From positions 1 to 64,000 of the forward strand of contig NZ_FNIQ01000006.1 in assembly GCF_900104025.1 (NCBI RefSeq): a stretch of DNA of 64,000 bases, given 5' to 3'. The stretch's first letter is position 1. Each line of letters starts with the position of its first letter. The DNA is from Geodermatophilus sp. DSM 45219 (GTDB lineage: Bacteria > Actinomycetota > Actinomycetes > Mycobacteriales > Geodermatophilaceae). Shown one piece after another: positions 9,242 to 18,735 of this stretch. Position numbers and translations under genes: made by a program. The notes under the pieces are model-generated. The model did no database searches, was not told the DNA's origin, and saw only the letters and a list, made by a program, of their open reading frames with translations.

Positions 9242-9762
9242 GGTTCCACCCCCATCTCCTCCATCGCCAGTCGCAGGGCCTTGAGCCCGTAGAACACCCG
9301 GCTGCGCAGCGTCCCCACCGGGATGCCGAGCTCGGCGGCCACCTCCGCGTGCGGCCGGCCGCGCAGGTGGGTCTGCACGATCGCCGTCCGGTGCTCCTCG
9401 CCGATCCGGCGCAGCGCCTCCTCCACCACCCAGGCGTCGACCACCGCCTCGTCGATGGCGCCCACCGACGGGACGTCGGTGCCGGTGCCGTCGGTCAGCG
9501 TGCGCTGCCACGGCCGGACGGCGAACCGCCGCGCCTCGTCCACGACGACGTTGCGGGCGATCGCGAACAACCAGGTGCGCAGGCTCGCCAGGGTCGGGTC
9601 GTAGGAATCCGACGAGCGCCACGCCCGCAGGAACACCTCCTGGACGACGTCCTGCGCGGCCCCGCCGTCCCCGAGCTGGCGCAGCGCGAAGCGGTAGAGC
9701 TCGGCACCGTGCGCGGCGTAGGCCGCCCGGACGTCGAGCTCCGACCCGTGGTGACGCGCCAT
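9238..9762 (-). CDS. ECF-type RNA polymerase sigma factor
   Basis: The 174-residue protein contains sigma region 2 (LYRFALRQLGDGGAAQDVVQEVFLRAWR...TWLFAIARNVVVDEARR) and region 4 (ALRRIGEEHRTAIVQTHLRGRPHAEVAAELGIPVGTLRSRVFYGLKALR), with the region 4.2 helix-turn-helix intact. It resembles the SigK/SigL branch that partners RskA-type anti-sigmas. The ATG at 9762 has GGAGGAG about six bases upstream. It forms an operon with its coupled anti-sigma gene. Regulon and inducing signal cannot be read from the sequence. Confidence 0.9.
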   Translation of the reverse strand: MARHHGSELDVRAAYAAHGAELYRFALRQLGDGGAAQDVVQEVFLRAWRSSDSYDPTLASLRTWLFAIARNVVVDEARRFAVRPWQRTLTDGTGTDVPSVGAIDEAVVDAWVVEEALRRIGEEHRTAIVQTHLRGRPHAEVAAELGIPVGTLRSRVFYGLKALRLAMEEMGVEP

Positions 9763-9827
9763 CCGGCTCCTCCCCTCGGCGTCCTCGCCGGAGGGGGTAC
9801 GGCGGCGGTGGCGGCCGCGTTCACGCC

Positions 9828-11825
9828 TCACCTCGCGGGCCGCACCACCTCGATCGGCGGGATGGCCTCCTCCTCGGGCAGCTCGAAGCCCCACACCTGC
9901 GCGTAGAAGGACAGCTCGCCGTCCAGCGCCGCGCGGATGTTCTCCGCCCGCCGGAAGCCGTGCTGCTCGCCGGGGAACAGCAGATAGGCGTGCGGCACCC
10001 CCTTCTCGCGCAGCGCCGCGACGATCGCCTCGGCCTGCTCGGGCGGTACCACCCGGTCCTCCGCGCCCTGGAACACCGCCAGCGGGGTGTCGAACGCGTC
10101 GACGTGCGAGATCGGTGAGCGCTCGGCGTAGACGTCGGCGCCCTCCGGCCACGGCGCGACCAGCGAGTCGAGGTAGCGGGACTCGAACTTGTGCGTGTCG
10201 GCGGCCAGCGCGGCGAGGTCGGCCACGCCGTAGTGGCTGGCACCCGCGGAGAAGACCCCCGGCCGCAGGCACAGCGCCGCGAGCGTGGTGTACCCACCGG
10301 CCGAGCCGCCGCGGACCGCCATCCGGGCGGGGTCCACCCGGCCGGCGCCGGCCAGGTGCTGCGCGCAGGCCACGACGTCGTCGAGGTCCACGACGCCCCA
10401 GGTGCCGCGCAGGGCCTCCCGGTAGCGCCGCCCGTAGCCGGTCGAGCCGCGGTAGTCGACGTCGGCGACGCAGAAGCCCCGGGAGGTCCAGTACTGCACC
10501 TCCGGGTTCAGCACCGAGGTCGTCGCCGCGGTCGGCCCGCCGTGCACCACGACCAGCAGCGGCGGGAGCGTGCCGTCCGGGGCGGTCGCCTCCGGGTTGG
10601 TCGGCGGGTAGACCAGCGCGTGGGCCTCGCCGATGCCGGTGCCGCGCTCGGGGGTCGGGAAGGTCACGTGCTCCGGCCGGGAGAACCAGGCCGGGTCCAC
10701 ACCCAGCTCGCGCGCCGGCCGCAGCACCTCCGCGGTCGGGTGGGTGGGTGGGTCACCGTCCACCGCGACCCGCAGCACGACCGGCTCGCTCGCCGGGCTG
10801 CCCGCCACGCAGACCACCGACCGGCCCGCCGCGGTCACCGCGCGCAAGGCCGTGTACGGCAGGTCGAGCTCGCGGACCGCGCCGTCGGTCTCCCGCACCG
10901 CGAGCCGGTCCTCGCCCTCCCGCGCGGAGGCCAGGACGACCCGGCCGTCACCGAGCAGCGCGACGCGGCGGGCGCCGAAGCGCCACTGCGGCCCGGCGAT
11001 GTCGGCACCCACGTCGAGGACCGGCTCCACCGCGCCGCCCGGCCGCCACCGGTACAGCGCCCAGACGTCGGTGCGGTCGGCGCAGAACCACAGTGCGCCG
11101 TCCGCGTCCCAGGTGGGCTGCACCACGGACTCCGACCGGCCGTCGGCGGAGCGGCCGCCGGCCACCACCGTCTCGCCGCCGTCGGGGCCGCGGACCACGA
11201 GGGCGGCGGCGTCCCACGGCATGTCGGGGTGGTCCCACTGCAGCCACGCGAGGTGCCGGCCGTCGGGGGAGGGGCGCGGGTCGGAGACGAAGTCCGGTCC
11301 GCTGACCAGCACCTCCACCCCGCCGTCCGGACCGATGCGCACGACCTCGTCGACGACGTCGGCCGCCGCACCGCTCGCGGCGTGGGTCTCCCGGACCGCG
11401 AGCAGGCCGCCGTCCGCGGTGGGGGTGAGGTCGGCGTACCGGACCCCGGCCGGCAGCTCCGGCTCCGCCGTCACCGGGACCGGGGAACCGGCGCCGGGGT
11501 CGAGCCGGTACAGCCGCTGGTCGGGGAAGTGCACGAACCAGAGGACGCCGCCGCGGACCGCCCAGGCGCCACCGCCGTACTCGTGCACCCGCGTCCTCGC
11601 GTCCCACGGCGGGGGCAGCACGTCGACGGCCCGCCCGCCCACCCCGCCGTCGGCCGGGCGGCGGACCAGCGCGGAGCGGCCGCCCTCGCCGGGGCGGGAC
11701 TCCGACCACCAGACGGCGTCGTCGTCGACGGCCACCTCCTCGAGCCGGGCGGCGGCCCGGACGACGAGCTCCGAGGTGACCGGGGTGGGCCAGCTGCCGT
11801 ACGGGAGGGTCCTGCGTGCGGGCAT
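9828..11825 (-). CDS. S9 family prolyl oligopeptidase-type peptidase
   Basis: The 665-residue enzyme has an N-terminal beta-propeller (repeated SPDGRHLAW, DADGALWF and similar blades) and a C-terminal alpha/beta-hydrolase domain. The nucleophile serine is in VRGGSAGGYTTL, the acid in GAEDRVVPPEQAE, and the histidine in FPGEQHGFRRAENI, in family order. No signal peptide is visible, so it is likely cytoplasmic. The ATG at 11825 (MPARRTLPYG) is chosen over one 24 bases upstream because a TACGGT -10 lies six bases before it. It is transcribed divergently from ftsK. Substrate preference is not predictable beyond peptides. Confidence 0.93.
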   Translation of the reverse strand: MPARRTLPYGSWPTPVTSELVVRAAARLEEVAVDDDAVWWSESRPGEGGRSALVRRPADGGVGGRAVDVLPPPWDARTRVHEYGGGAWAVRGGVLWFVHFPDQRLYRLDPGAGSPVPVTAEPELPAGVRYADLTPTADGGLLAVRETHAASGAAADVVDEVVRIGPDGGVEVLVSGPDFVSDPRPSPDGRHLAWLQWDHPDMPWDAAALVVRGPDGGETVVAGGRSADGRSESVVQPTWDADGALWFCADRTDVWALYRWRPGGAVEPVLDVGADIAGPQWRFGARRVALLGDGRVVLASAREGEDRLAVRETDGAVRELDLPYTALRAVTAAGRSVVCVAGSPASEPVVLRVAVDGDPPTHPTAEVLRPARELGVDPAWFSRPEHVTFPTPERGTGIGEAHALVYPPTNPEATAPDGTLPPLLVVVHGGPTAATTSVLNPEVQYWTSRGFCVADVDYRGSTGYGRRYREALRGTWGVVDLDDVVACAQHLAGAGRVDPARMAVRGGSAGGYTTLAALCLRPGVFSAGASHYGVADLAALAADTHKFESRYLDSLVAPWPEGADVYAERSPISHVDAFDTPLAVFQGAEDRVVPPEQAEAIVAALREKGVPHAYLLFPGEQHGFRRAENIRAALDGELSFYAQVWGFELPEEEAIPPIEVVRPAR

Positions 11826-11831
11826 GGCCCG

Positions 11832-11837
11832 ACCGTA
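11832..11837 (-). promoter_or_regulatory. -10 element TACGGT of leaderless S9 peptidase gene
   Basis: On the minus strand TACGGT ends six bases before the ATG at 11825. Confidence 0.6.
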
Positions 11838-11886
11838 GGTGCCGGACACGAGGCCGCGCCTGCCGTCGACCTGGGGTCTCGGCGAT

Positions 11887-11892
11887 TACCGT
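11887..11892 (+). promoter_or_regulatory. -10 element TACCGT of leaderless ftsK
   Basis: TACCGT ends six bases before the ftsK ATG at 11899. It faces the divergent TACGGT 50 bases away. Confidence 0.6.
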
Positions 11893-11898
11893 CGACGC

Positions 11899-14427
11899 AT
11901 GCCTGCTCGCACGACGACGACCCGGCCGTCCGGCAAGTCGTCCGCGCGCGGCCGCTCCGGCTCCGGGTCGACCGCGGCCCGGAAGCGCCCGCCCGCCAAG
12001 CGCCCCGCGGCCGGGAGCCGCAAGCCCGCCGCCCGCAGGCCCGCGGCCAAGGGCTCCGGCCCGGGCCTGTGGAGCGTGGTCAGCGGTGGCTGGTCGCTGC
12101 TCGCCCGCGGCGCCGGCGGGCTGGCCCGCTCGGTCGCCCGCCCGCAGGAGGCCGAGCCGCTCGCGCCCGAGCACCGCCGCGACGGCGTCGGCCTGGCCGT
12201 GCTCGGCCTCGCCGTCGTGCTGGGCGCGGCCGCCTGGAGCAACGGCATCGGCCCGGTCGGCGCCGCGCTCACCGCGGGGGTCCGCTGGGTCGTCGGCTCA
12301 CTGGTCATGGTGCTGCCCGTCGTGCTGTTCCTCGCCGCGCTGCGGCTGCTGCGCCGGGGCCCGCGCCCCGAGGCGCGCGGCCGGTTGGCGATCGGCTGGC
12401 TCTGCCTGGTCGTGTCGGTGCTCGGCATCGCCCAGGTGGCCGGCGCGGGCGCCAAGCCCGCCGCGGGCGAGCCCGGCTCCGGCGGGCTGGTCGGGTGGGC
12501 CGCGGCGACGCCGCTGGCCGCCGGCGTGGGCGCGGTCGTCACCGTCGTCCTGCTCGTCCTGCTGGCGTTCTTCGGCCTGCTCGTGCTGACCGCGACGCCG
12601 GTGCACCAGATCCCCGAGCGGCTCCGCGAGCTCGGCGACCGGCTGCTGGGCCAGGCGCAGGACGACGAGGACCACTACGACGACGAGGACTGGGACGACG
12701 AGCCGGCCGAGGCGCCGGCGCCGCGCCGCGGTCGGCGCCGGTCGCTGTCGGACGACCTCATGGACACCGGCCCGGTGGAGACCGTGCCGGCGATCGACCA
12801 CGCCGCGCTGGACGAGGCCCCCGAGGCGGTGCGGTACGAGCCCCCGCCCCCGCCGGTCCCGACCCGCCGTGCGGCGGTGGTGGACCGGACCGCGCCGTCG
12901 GAGGAGCTCGAGCCGGTCACCGAGCCCGAGCAGCTGCGCATCGAGCCGGTCGAGGGCCAGTACACGCTGCCCTCGGTCGGCGTGCTGCGTCCCGGCGATC
13001 CGCCGAAGAAGAACTCCAAGGCCACCGAGGCCGCGACCGAGGCCATCACCGGCGTGCTCGAGCAGTTCAACATCGACGCCGCGGTCACCAGCTTCACCCG
13101 CGGCCCGACGGTCACCCGCTACGAGATCGAGCTGGGCCCGGCGGTCAAGGTCGAGAAGATCACCGCGCTGACCAAGAACATGGCCTACGCGGTCGCCAAC
13201 GACAACATCCGCATCCTCGCGCCGATCCCGGGCAAGTCCGCGGTCGGTGTCGAGGTGCCCAACACCGACCGCGAGATGGTCAGCCTGGGCGACGTGCTGC
13301 GCTCCCAGGTCGCCAAGCAGGACCCGCACCCGATGCTGGTCGGGCTGGGCAAGGACATCGAGGGCGGCTTCGTCTGCGCGAACCTGGCGAAGATGCCCCA
13401 CCTGCTGGTCGCCGGCGCCACCGGTGCCGGCAAGTCCAGCTGCGTCAACTCGCTGCTGACCTCGCTGCTGCTGCGGGCCACCCCGGACCAGCTGCGGATG
13501 ATCCTCATCGACCCGAAGATGGTCGAGCTCACCCCGTACGACGGCATCCCGCACCTGATCACGCCGATCATCACCGACCCCAAGAAGGCCGCCACCGCGC
13601 TGGCCTGGTTGGTCGAGGAGATGGAGCAGCGCTACCAGGACATGCGGTCCACCGGCGTCCGGCACATCGACGACTTCAACCGCAAGGTGGAGCGCGGCGA
13701 GATCGTGGCGCCGCCGGGCAGCGAGCGGGTGTACCGGCCCTACCCGTACATCCTGGCGATCGTCGACGAGCTCGCCGACCTCATGATGGTGGCCCCGCGC
13801 GACGTCGAGGAGTCGATCGTCCGGATCACCCAGAAGGCCCGTGCGGCCGGCATCCACCTGGTGCTGGCCACCCAGCGGCCCTCGGTCGACGTCGTCACCG
13901 GCCTGATCAAGGCCAACGTGCCGTCGCGGCTGGCGTTCTCCACCTCCAGCCTCACCGACAGCCGGGTCATCCTCGACCAGCCCGGCGCGGAGAAGCTGAT
14001 CGGCATGGGCGACGCCCTGTTCATGCCGATCGGCCAGGGCAAGCCGATGCGCGTGCAGGGTGCTTACGTCTCCGACGCCGAGATCGAGGCGGTCGTCGAG
14101 TTCACCAAGCGGCAGGCCGAGCCGGAGTACCGCGAGGAGGTCTTCAGCGCCGCCGCCGGCGAGCAGAAGGAGATCGACGAGGACATCGGCGGCGACCTCG
14201 AGCTGCTGGTGCAGGCCGTCGAGCTCGTCGTCACCAGTCAGTTCGGCTCGACGTCGATGCTGCAGCGCAAGCTGCGCGTCGGGTTCGCCAAGGCCGGCCG
14301 GCTCATGGACCTCATGGAGAGCCGCGGGATCGTCGGCCCGTCGGAGGGGTCCAAGGCCCGCGACGTGCTGGTCAAGCCCGACGAGCTGGAGTCGGTGATG
14401 TTCACCCTGCGCGGCACGGAGGGCTGA
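11899..14427 (+). CDS. ftsK: DNA translocase FtsK
   Basis: The 842-residue DNA pump acts at the septum in chromosome dimer resolution and segregation. After a Ser/Arg/Lys-rich N-terminus there are four membrane helices (about residues 95-235), an acidic and proline-rich linker (about 250-350), and a RecA-like motor with Walker [10 protein letters not shown] near residue 505 and Walker [12 protein letters not shown] near 620. The C-terminal gamma winged helix ([29 protein letters not shown]) reads KOPS sites. The short linker is usual for actinobacteria. The start follows from the -10 six bases upstream. A copy of the intergenic repeat abuts the stop. Confidence 0.97.
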   Translation: MPARTTTTRPSGKSSARGRSGSGSTAARKRPPAKRPAAGSRKPAARRPAAKGSGPGLWSVVSGGWSLLARGAGGLARSVARPQEAEPLAPEHRRDGVGLAVLGLAVVLGAAAWSNGIGPVGAALTAGVRWVVGSLVMVLPVVLFLAALRLLRRGPRPEARGRLAIGWLCLVVSVLGIAQVAGAGAKPAAGEPGSGGLVGWAAATPLAAGVGAVVTVVLLVLLAFFGLLVLTATPVHQIPERLRELGDRLLGQAQDDEDHYDDEDWDDEPAEAPAPRRGRRRSLSDDLMDTGPVETVPAIDHAALDEAPEAVRYEPPPPPVPTRRAAVVDRTAPSEELEPVTEPEQLRIEPVEGQYTLPSVGVLRPGDPPKKNSKATEAATEAITGVLEQFNIDAAVTSFTRGPTVTRYEIELGPAVKVEKITALTKNMAYAVANDNIRILAPIPGKSAVGVEVPNTDREMVSLGDVLRSQVAKQDPHPMLVGLGKDIEGGFVCANLAKMPHLLVAGATGAGKSSCVNSLLTSLLLRATPDQLRMILIDPKMVELTPYDGIPHLITPIITDPKKAATALAWLVEEMEQRYQDMRSTGVRHIDDFNRKVERGEIVAPPGSERVYRPYPYILAIVDELADLMMVAPRDVEESIVRITQKARAAGIHLVLATQRPSVDVVTGLIKANVPSRLAFSTSSLTDSRVILDQPGAEKLIGMGDALFMPIGQGKPMRVQGAYVSDAEIEAVVEFTKRQAEPEYREEVFSAAAGEQKEIDEDIGGDLELLVQAVELVVTSQFGSTSMLQRKLRVGFAKAGRLMDLMESRGIVGPSEGSKARDVLVKPDELESVMFTLRGTEG

Positions 14428-14485
14428 GGAAGGACCCCCTCCTCCCCACCCCTCGCAGGCTCGGGGCGGGACCCGGGAGGGGGCC
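14428..14485 (+). repeat. Intergenic hairpin repeat, copy A (behind ftsK)
   Basis: GC-rich imperfect inverted repeat with outer arms AGGACCCCCTCC-like and GGGAGGGGGCC, and the shared core CCCCTCGCAGGCTCGGGGCGGG. It starts directly after the ftsK stop and ends at the rimO -10 element. Probably terminates ftsK transcription. One of seven related copies in the window. Confidence 0.75.
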
Positions 14486-14491
14486 TAAGAT
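14486..14491 (+). promoter_or_regulatory. -10 element TAAGAT of leaderless rimO
   Basis: TAAGAT ends six bases before the rimO GTG at 14498 and begins exactly where repeat copy A ends. Confidence 0.6.
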
Positions 14492-14497
14492 GGCCGG

Positions 14498-15925
14498 GTG
14501 ACAGCGCTGCCCGACCCTGCCCGGACCGTGGCGGTGGTGACCCTCGGGTGCGCCCGCAACGAGGTCGACTCGGAGGAGCTGGCCGGCCGGCTGGCCGCCG
14601 GTGGGTACCGGCTGGTCGAGGACGCCGAGGGTGCCGACGCCGTCCTGGTCAACACCTGCGGCTTCATCGAGTCGGCCAAGAAGGACTCCGTCGACGCGAT
14701 CCTGGCCGCCACCGACTCCGGTGCCCGGGTGGTCGCGGTGGGCTGCATGGCCGAGCGGTACGGCTCCGAGCTCGCCGGCGCGCTGCCCGAGGCGACGGTC
14801 CTCGGCTTCGACGACTACGCCGCGATCGGCGAGCGCCTCGACGACGTCATCACCGGCCGTCCGCTGGTGCCGCACGACCCGCGCGACCGGCGCACGCTGC
14901 TGCCGATCAGCCCGGTCGACCGCTCCGCGGCCCGCACCGCCGTCGACGCCCCGGCCATCCCCGGCCACGGCTGGGTGCAGCGGCGCCGGCTGGCCTCGGG
15001 CCCGTCGGCCGCGCTCAAGCTCGCCTCGGGCTGCGACCGGCGGTGCGCCTTCTGCGCCATCCCCGCCTTCCGCGGCTCGTTCGTCTCCCGCCCCCCGGCC
15101 GAGGTGCTCGGGGAGGCGCAGTGGCTGGCCGCGCAGGGCGTCGCCGAGCTGGTGCTGGTCAGCGAGAACTCCACCTCCTACGGCAAGGACCTCGGCGACC
15201 TGCGCTCGCTGGAGCGGCTGCTGCCGCAGCTGGCCGCCGTCGAGGGGATCGCGCGCGTGCGGGTGGCCTACCTGCAGCCGGCCGAGCTGCGGCCGGGCCT
15301 GCTCGAGGTCATCGCGGCGACCGACGGCGTGGCGCCCTACTTCGACCTGTCCTTCCAGCACTCCTCGCCGGGGCTGCTGCGGCGGATGCGGCGCTTCGGC
15401 GGCACCGACGACTTCCTCGCGCTCGTCGAGCGGGCCCGCGCGCTGGCGCCGACGGCCGGCTTCCGGACCAACGTCATCCTCGGCTTCCCCGGCGAGACCG
15501 AGGACGACGTCGCCGAGCTCGAGCGCTTCCTCACCGAGGGCCGCCTGGACGCCGTCGGGGTGTTCGGCTACTCCGACGAGGAGGGCACCGAGGCGATGGG
15601 GATGGCCGGCAAGCTGGACCAGGCCGAGATCGACGCCCGCGTCCGGCGGATCACCGACCTGGTCGAGGAGCTCACCGCGCAGCGCGCCGAGGACCGCCTG
15701 GGCGAGCGGGTCGAGGTGCTGCTCACCGAGGACCTCTCGGCCGAGGAGGGTCCCGGGGTCTGGGTCGGGCACGCCGCCCACCAGGACCCTGAGGCCGACG
15801 GCACGACGACGGTCACCGGCGTCCCGGACGGCGCGGTGGCGGGCGCGATCGTCGCCGCGGAGGTCGTCGGCACCGAGGGCGTGGACCTCGTGGCCGCCTC
15901 CCTGGTACCCGTGGTGCGCGCATGA
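14498..15925 (+). CDS. rimO: Ribosomal protein S12 methylthiotransferase
   Basis: The 475-residue radical-SAM enzyme methylthiolates the conserved aspartate of ribosomal protein S12. Order of domains: UPF0004 cluster domain with [25 protein letters not shown] and VGCMAERY cysteines; radical-SAM domain with [11 protein letters not shown] (CxxxCxxC); C-terminal TRAM region. The ARNEVDSE and [12 protein letters not shown] signatures separate it from MiaB, which is encoded at 45679. Its last four bases overlap the pgsA start (ATGA), so the two are coupled. Confidence 0.95.
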   Translation: MTALPDPARTVAVVTLGCARNEVDSEELAGRLAAGGYRLVEDAEGADAVLVNTCGFIESAKKDSVDAILAATDSGARVVAVGCMAERYGSELAGALPEATVLGFDDYAAIGERLDDVITGRPLVPHDPRDRRTLLPISPVDRSAARTAVDAPAIPGHGWVQRRRLASGPSAALKLASGCDRRCAFCAIPAFRGSFVSRPPAEVLGEAQWLAAQGVAELVLVSENSTSYGKDLGDLRSLERLLPQLAAVEGIARVRVAYLQPAELRPGLLEVIAATDGVAPYFDLSFQHSSPGLLRRMRRFGGTDDFLALVERARALAPTAGFRTNVILGFPGETEDDVAELERFLTEGRLDAVGVFGYSDEEGTEAMGMAGKLDQAEIDARVRRITDLVEELTAQRAEDRLGERVEVLLTEDLSAEEGPGVWVGHAAHQDPEADGTTTVTGVPDGAVAGAIVAAEVVGTEGVDLVAASLVPVVRA

Positions 15926-16587
15926 CCTCTCCGGCGGACCCGGCCGCCACGCCGCCCCAGACGGCGCGGGTGGTCAACCTGCCCAACGCGCTGACGCTGC
16001 TGCGGCTGGCCGTGGTGCCGTTGTTCGCCGTCCTGCTGCTCACCGACGGCGGGCTGGACGACGAGCGGCGCTACTGGGCCACCGTGGTCTTCGCGCTGGC
16101 GATCATCACCGACCGCTACGACGGGATGATCGCCCGCCGCACCGGCCAGGTCACCGAGTTCGGCAAGCTCGCCGACCCGATCGCCGACAAGGCGCTGACC
16201 GGCACCGCGCTGGTCGGGCTCTCCATGCTGGCGCTGCTGCCCTGGTGGGTCACGCTCACCATCCTCGTCCGCGAGGTGGGCGTGACCCTGCTGCGCTTCT
16301 GGGTGCTCCGCCACGGCGTGATCGCGGCCAGCCGCGGTGGCAAGGCCAAGACCGTCGTCCAGGCGCTGGCGATCGGGATGTACACCCTGCCGCTGGACGG
16401 CCTGTTCGGCACGGCCCGCTGGTGGGTGATGGCCGTCGCCGTGGTGCTGACCGTGGTGACCGGCCTGGACTACGTCTACCGCGCGCTCACCCTGCGGCGC
16501 ACCAGCGCCCGGGCGATGCGCGCCGCGGCGGCCCGCCGCTCGGCCGGGCCGGCGACGGGCGGTCCGCGCTCCGACGCCGCCGCCTGA
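15922..16587 (+). CDS. pgsA: CDP-diacylglycerol--glycerol-3-phosphate 3-phosphatidyltransferase
   Basis: This 221-residue integral membrane CDP-alcohol phosphatidyltransferase makes phosphatidylglycerol phosphate. The catalytic signature D-x2-D-G-x2-A-R-x8-G-x3-D-x3-D is complete in the segment [13 protein letters not shown]...[10 protein letters not shown]. There are about five membrane helices. It overlaps rimO by four bases and precedes clgR, the pgsA-clgR order found in mycobacteria. The last 30 residues are a basic, alanine-rich tail. A related CDP-alcohol transferase activity cannot be fully excluded. Confidence 0.92.
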   Translation: MTSPADPAATPPQTARVVNLPNALTLLRLAVVPLFAVLLLTDGGLDDERRYWATVVFALAIITDRYDGMIARRTGQVTEFGKLADPIADKALTGTALVGLSMLALLPWWVTLTILVREVGVTLLRFWVLRHGVIAASRGGKAKTVVQALAIGMYTLPLDGLFGTARWWVMAVAVVLTVVTGLDYVYRALTLRRTSARAMRAAAARRSAGPATGGPRSDAAA

Positions 16588-16640
16588 GCGAGGACCCCCC
16601 TGCCCCCGCCACTCCGGGCGGGACCGCGGAAGAGGGGCGC
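16588..16640 (+). repeat. Intergenic hairpin repeat, copy B (behind pgsA)
   Basis: It begins GCGAGGACCCCCCTGCCCCC right after the pgsA stop, continues through CGCCACTCCGGGCGGGACC and ends in a degenerate right arm. The left arm matches copies D and E closely; the right arm is decayed. Confidence 0.6.
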
Positions 16641-16775
16641 TGCCCACGGCGTTACGCCCAGAGCGGACGCGCCCGGGATCGCCCGGTGGCCGTCAGTGGC
16701 CCCGCGTACCGTGAGCGCACGGCACCCTCCTGGGACGGTGCCGCCGCTTCCGCACAGGTAGGACAGGAGACGGCG

Positions 16776-17180
16776 ATGACGCTGCTGCGCACCCAACTCG
16801 GCACGACCCTGCGCGGCCACCGGCTGCGCCAGCGTCGGACGCTGCGCGACGTCTCCGGTGCCGCCCGGGTGAGCCTGGGCTACCTCTCGGAGGTCGAGCG
16901 GGGGCAGAAGGAGGCATCCTCCGAGCTGCTCGCCTCGATCTGCGACGCGCTCGACGTGGAGCTCGCCGACCTGCTCGCCGAGGTCAGCCTGGGGCTGCGG
17001 GGCGACGACGTGCGCGTCCGCCCGCTGGTCCCCGCGGGCGCGGCCGCCGAGGTCGCCGACGAGGAGGCCGCCCCGGCCGCCTCCGCCGAGCTGCCCGCCG
17101 CCGAGCCGGCCCTGGCCCTGGTCGGTGCGCCGGCGCGGGCTGCCGGCCGCCCGGCCGGCGCGGTGTCCCTGGCCGCCTGA
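16776..17180 (+). CDS. clgR: HTH transcriptional regulator ClgR
   Basis: The 134-residue protein has a Cro/C1 (XRE) helix-turn-helix at about residues 12-66 ([41 protein letters not shown]). It matches ClgR, the activator of Clp protease and stress genes. The QKEASSELL segment after the HTH is characteristic. The C-terminal 50 residues are Ala/Pro-rich and probably disordered. AGGAGA stands five bases before the ATG. Location behind pgsA supports the assignment; pspA, its mycobacterial neighbour and target, is 9.5 kb away here. Confidence 0.9.
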   Translation: MTLLRTQLGTTLRGHRLRQRRTLRDVSGAARVSLGYLSEVERGQKEASSELLASICDALDVELADLLAEVSLGLRGDDVRVRPLVPAGAAAEVADEEAAPAASAELPAAEPALALVGAPARAAGRPAGAVSLAA

Positions 17181-17226
17181 AGGACCCTCTGCCCCCGCCG
17201 CTCGCGGGGGGACCAGCAGGGCGGCC
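17181..17226 (+). repeat. Intergenic hairpin repeat, copy C (behind clgR)
   Basis: AGGACCCTCTGCCCCCGCCG starts immediately after the clgR stop, with the core CTCGCGGGGGGACC and right arm AGCAGGGCGGCC. It is shorter than copies D and E but has the same order of blocks. Confidence 0.6.
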
Positions 17227-17352
17227 GCCTCGGCCGCAGGCACCGGTCGGCCCCGGGACGGGCCCGACCTCCGGCCGCTCCGGGAGGCGTGGCAGGCTCG
17301 ACCTGACCCCATCGCGGGTCGCAGGCTGCTGCGCGCCACAACGGAGGTCGTC

Positions 17353-18588
17353 GTGCGGTACCTCTTCCGGCCACCTGCCACCGACGGCGCGGGCCTGCTG
17401 AGCCTGCCCTTCGACCAGCCCCTCGAGGAGTGGGACCCCGAGCTGCTGCTCGAGGTGCCCCAGCGCGGCATCTCGCGACACGTCGTCCGCTTCACCGCCC
17501 AGGGCGGGCACGTGTACGCGCTCAAGGAGATCCCCGAGCGGCTGGCCCGCCACGAGTACGCGTTGCTGAGCCAGTTCGAGGCGGAGGGGCTGCCGTCGGT
17601 GTCGGTGCTGGGCATCTGCGTCGACCGCCCCGACGACCAGGACGCCGTCCTGGTCACCCGCTACCTCGAGTACTCGATGTCCTACCGGTACCTGTTCAGC
17701 CGCCCGCACGGCGAGCAGTCGGCCGAGCAGCTGCTCGACACGATGGTGGTGCTGCTCGTCCGGCTGCACCTGGCCGGCGTGTTCTGGGGCGACTGCTCGC
17801 TGTCCAACACGCTGTTCCGACTCGACGCGGGCGCCTTCACCGCCCACCTGGTCGACGCCGAGACCTCCGAGCGGCACCCGCAGCTGAGCCCCGGGCAGCG
17901 GCGCTACGACGTCGACCTCGCCCGGGAGCGGGTCGGTGCCGAGCTGCTCGACCTGCAGTTCGGCGACCTGCTGCCGCCCTACGTGGACCCCATCGACGTC
18001 GCCGACAGCCTGCCGTTGCGCTACGAGGCGCTGTGGGAGGAGGTCACCCACGAGGAGGTCTTCGCGCTGGCCGAGCAGCGCCAGCGGGTGGCCGAGCGGC
18101 TGCAGCGGCTCAACGACCTGGGGTTCGACGTCGGCGAGATCGAGCTGGTCACCGATCCGGAGGGTGGAGCCCGGCTGCGCGTGGAGACCCGCGTCTCCGA
18201 GCCGGGTCAGAACCGCCGGGAGCTGTTCCGGCTGACCGGCCTGGAGGTGCAGGAGCGCCAGGCCCGCCGGCTGCTCAACGACCTGCGGGCCTACCGCGCC
18301 ACCCTGGAGCAGAAGCTCGGCTCTCCCGTCCCGGAGACGGTCGCGGGCTACCGCTGGCTGGCCGAGGCCTACCAGCCCGTCGTCGAGGCGATCCCGCCCG
18401 ACCTCGCCGGCCGGCTGGCGCCGGCGGAGGTCTTCCACGAGATCCTCGAGCACCGCTGGTTCCTGTCCGAGAAGGCCGGACACGACGTCGGGACGACGAA
18501 AGCCGCCCGCTCGTACTTCGACACGGTGCTGCCCCGCACACCCAAGGAACTGACCACCCCGTCGGCGATCGTCGGAGGCCGCGACTGA
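17353..18588 (+). CDS. DUF4032 protein with kinase-like N-terminal half
   Basis: The 411-residue protein matches the actinobacterial DUF4032 family. The N-terminal half follows the protein/Kdo kinase plan: lysine in GGHVYALKEIPERLA, a catalytic-loop-like GVFWGDCSLSNTLF (D and N of HxDxxxxN) and a metal-binding-loop-like HLVDAETSE. The C-terminal half (from about residue 220) is specific to the family. The GTG at 17353 is chosen for the ACGGAGG five bases before it; the frame is open further upstream, but family similarity begins here. Substrate and physiological role are unknown; kinase activity is inferred from motifs only. Confidence 0.82.
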   Translation: MRYLFRPPATDGAGLLSLPFDQPLEEWDPELLLEVPQRGISRHVVRFTAQGGHVYALKEIPERLARHEYALLSQFEAEGLPSVSVLGICVDRPDDQDAVLVTRYLEYSMSYRYLFSRPHGEQSAEQLLDTMVVLLVRLHLAGVFWGDCSLSNTLFRLDAGAFTAHLVDAETSERHPQLSPGQRRYDVDLARERVGAELLDLQFGDLLPPYVDPIDVADSLPLRYEALWEEVTHEEVFALAEQRQRVAERLQRLNDLGFDVGEIELVTDPEGGARLRVETRVSEPGQNRRELFRLTGLEVQERQARRLLNDLRAYRATLEQKLGSPVPETVAGYRWLAEAYQPVVEAIPPDLAGRLAPAEVFHEILEHRWFLSEKAGHDVGTTKAARSYFDTVLPRTPKELTTPSAIVGGRD

Positions 18589-18660
18589 CGTCCGCGGGCG
18601 GCTCCCGGCGGCCCGGGAGACCCGTTCTCGACCTCGGTAACGAGGCGGTTTCGTTCGAGT

Positions 18661-18666
18661 TGACAC
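18661..18666 (+). promoter_or_regulatory. -35-like TTGACA upstream of sugar importer operon
   Basis: A perfect TTGACA lies 70 bases before the solute-binding protein gene, just after a short inverted repeat AACGA/TCGTT (18639-18656 region). No good -10 at 17-18 bases was found, so the promoter is only tentative. Confidence 0.35.
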
Positions 18667-18735
18667 CCTCGGTGACCTGGGCCACGGTACGAAAACCGCG
18701 GTGATCGCAGGCTCGCTGCTCTCCAACGGAGGCGG

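Noticed and set aside
15922..16587. Variant residues ([10 protein letters not shown]) suggesting a novel CDP-alcohol transferase
   Set aside because: The full catalytic signature is intact, and the pgsA-clgR neighbourhood fits ordinary PgsA.
16652..16666. Possible ClgR site (CGC-N5-GCG) before clgR
   Set aside because: The pattern occurs by chance at high rate in such GC-rich DNA, and only the core matches.
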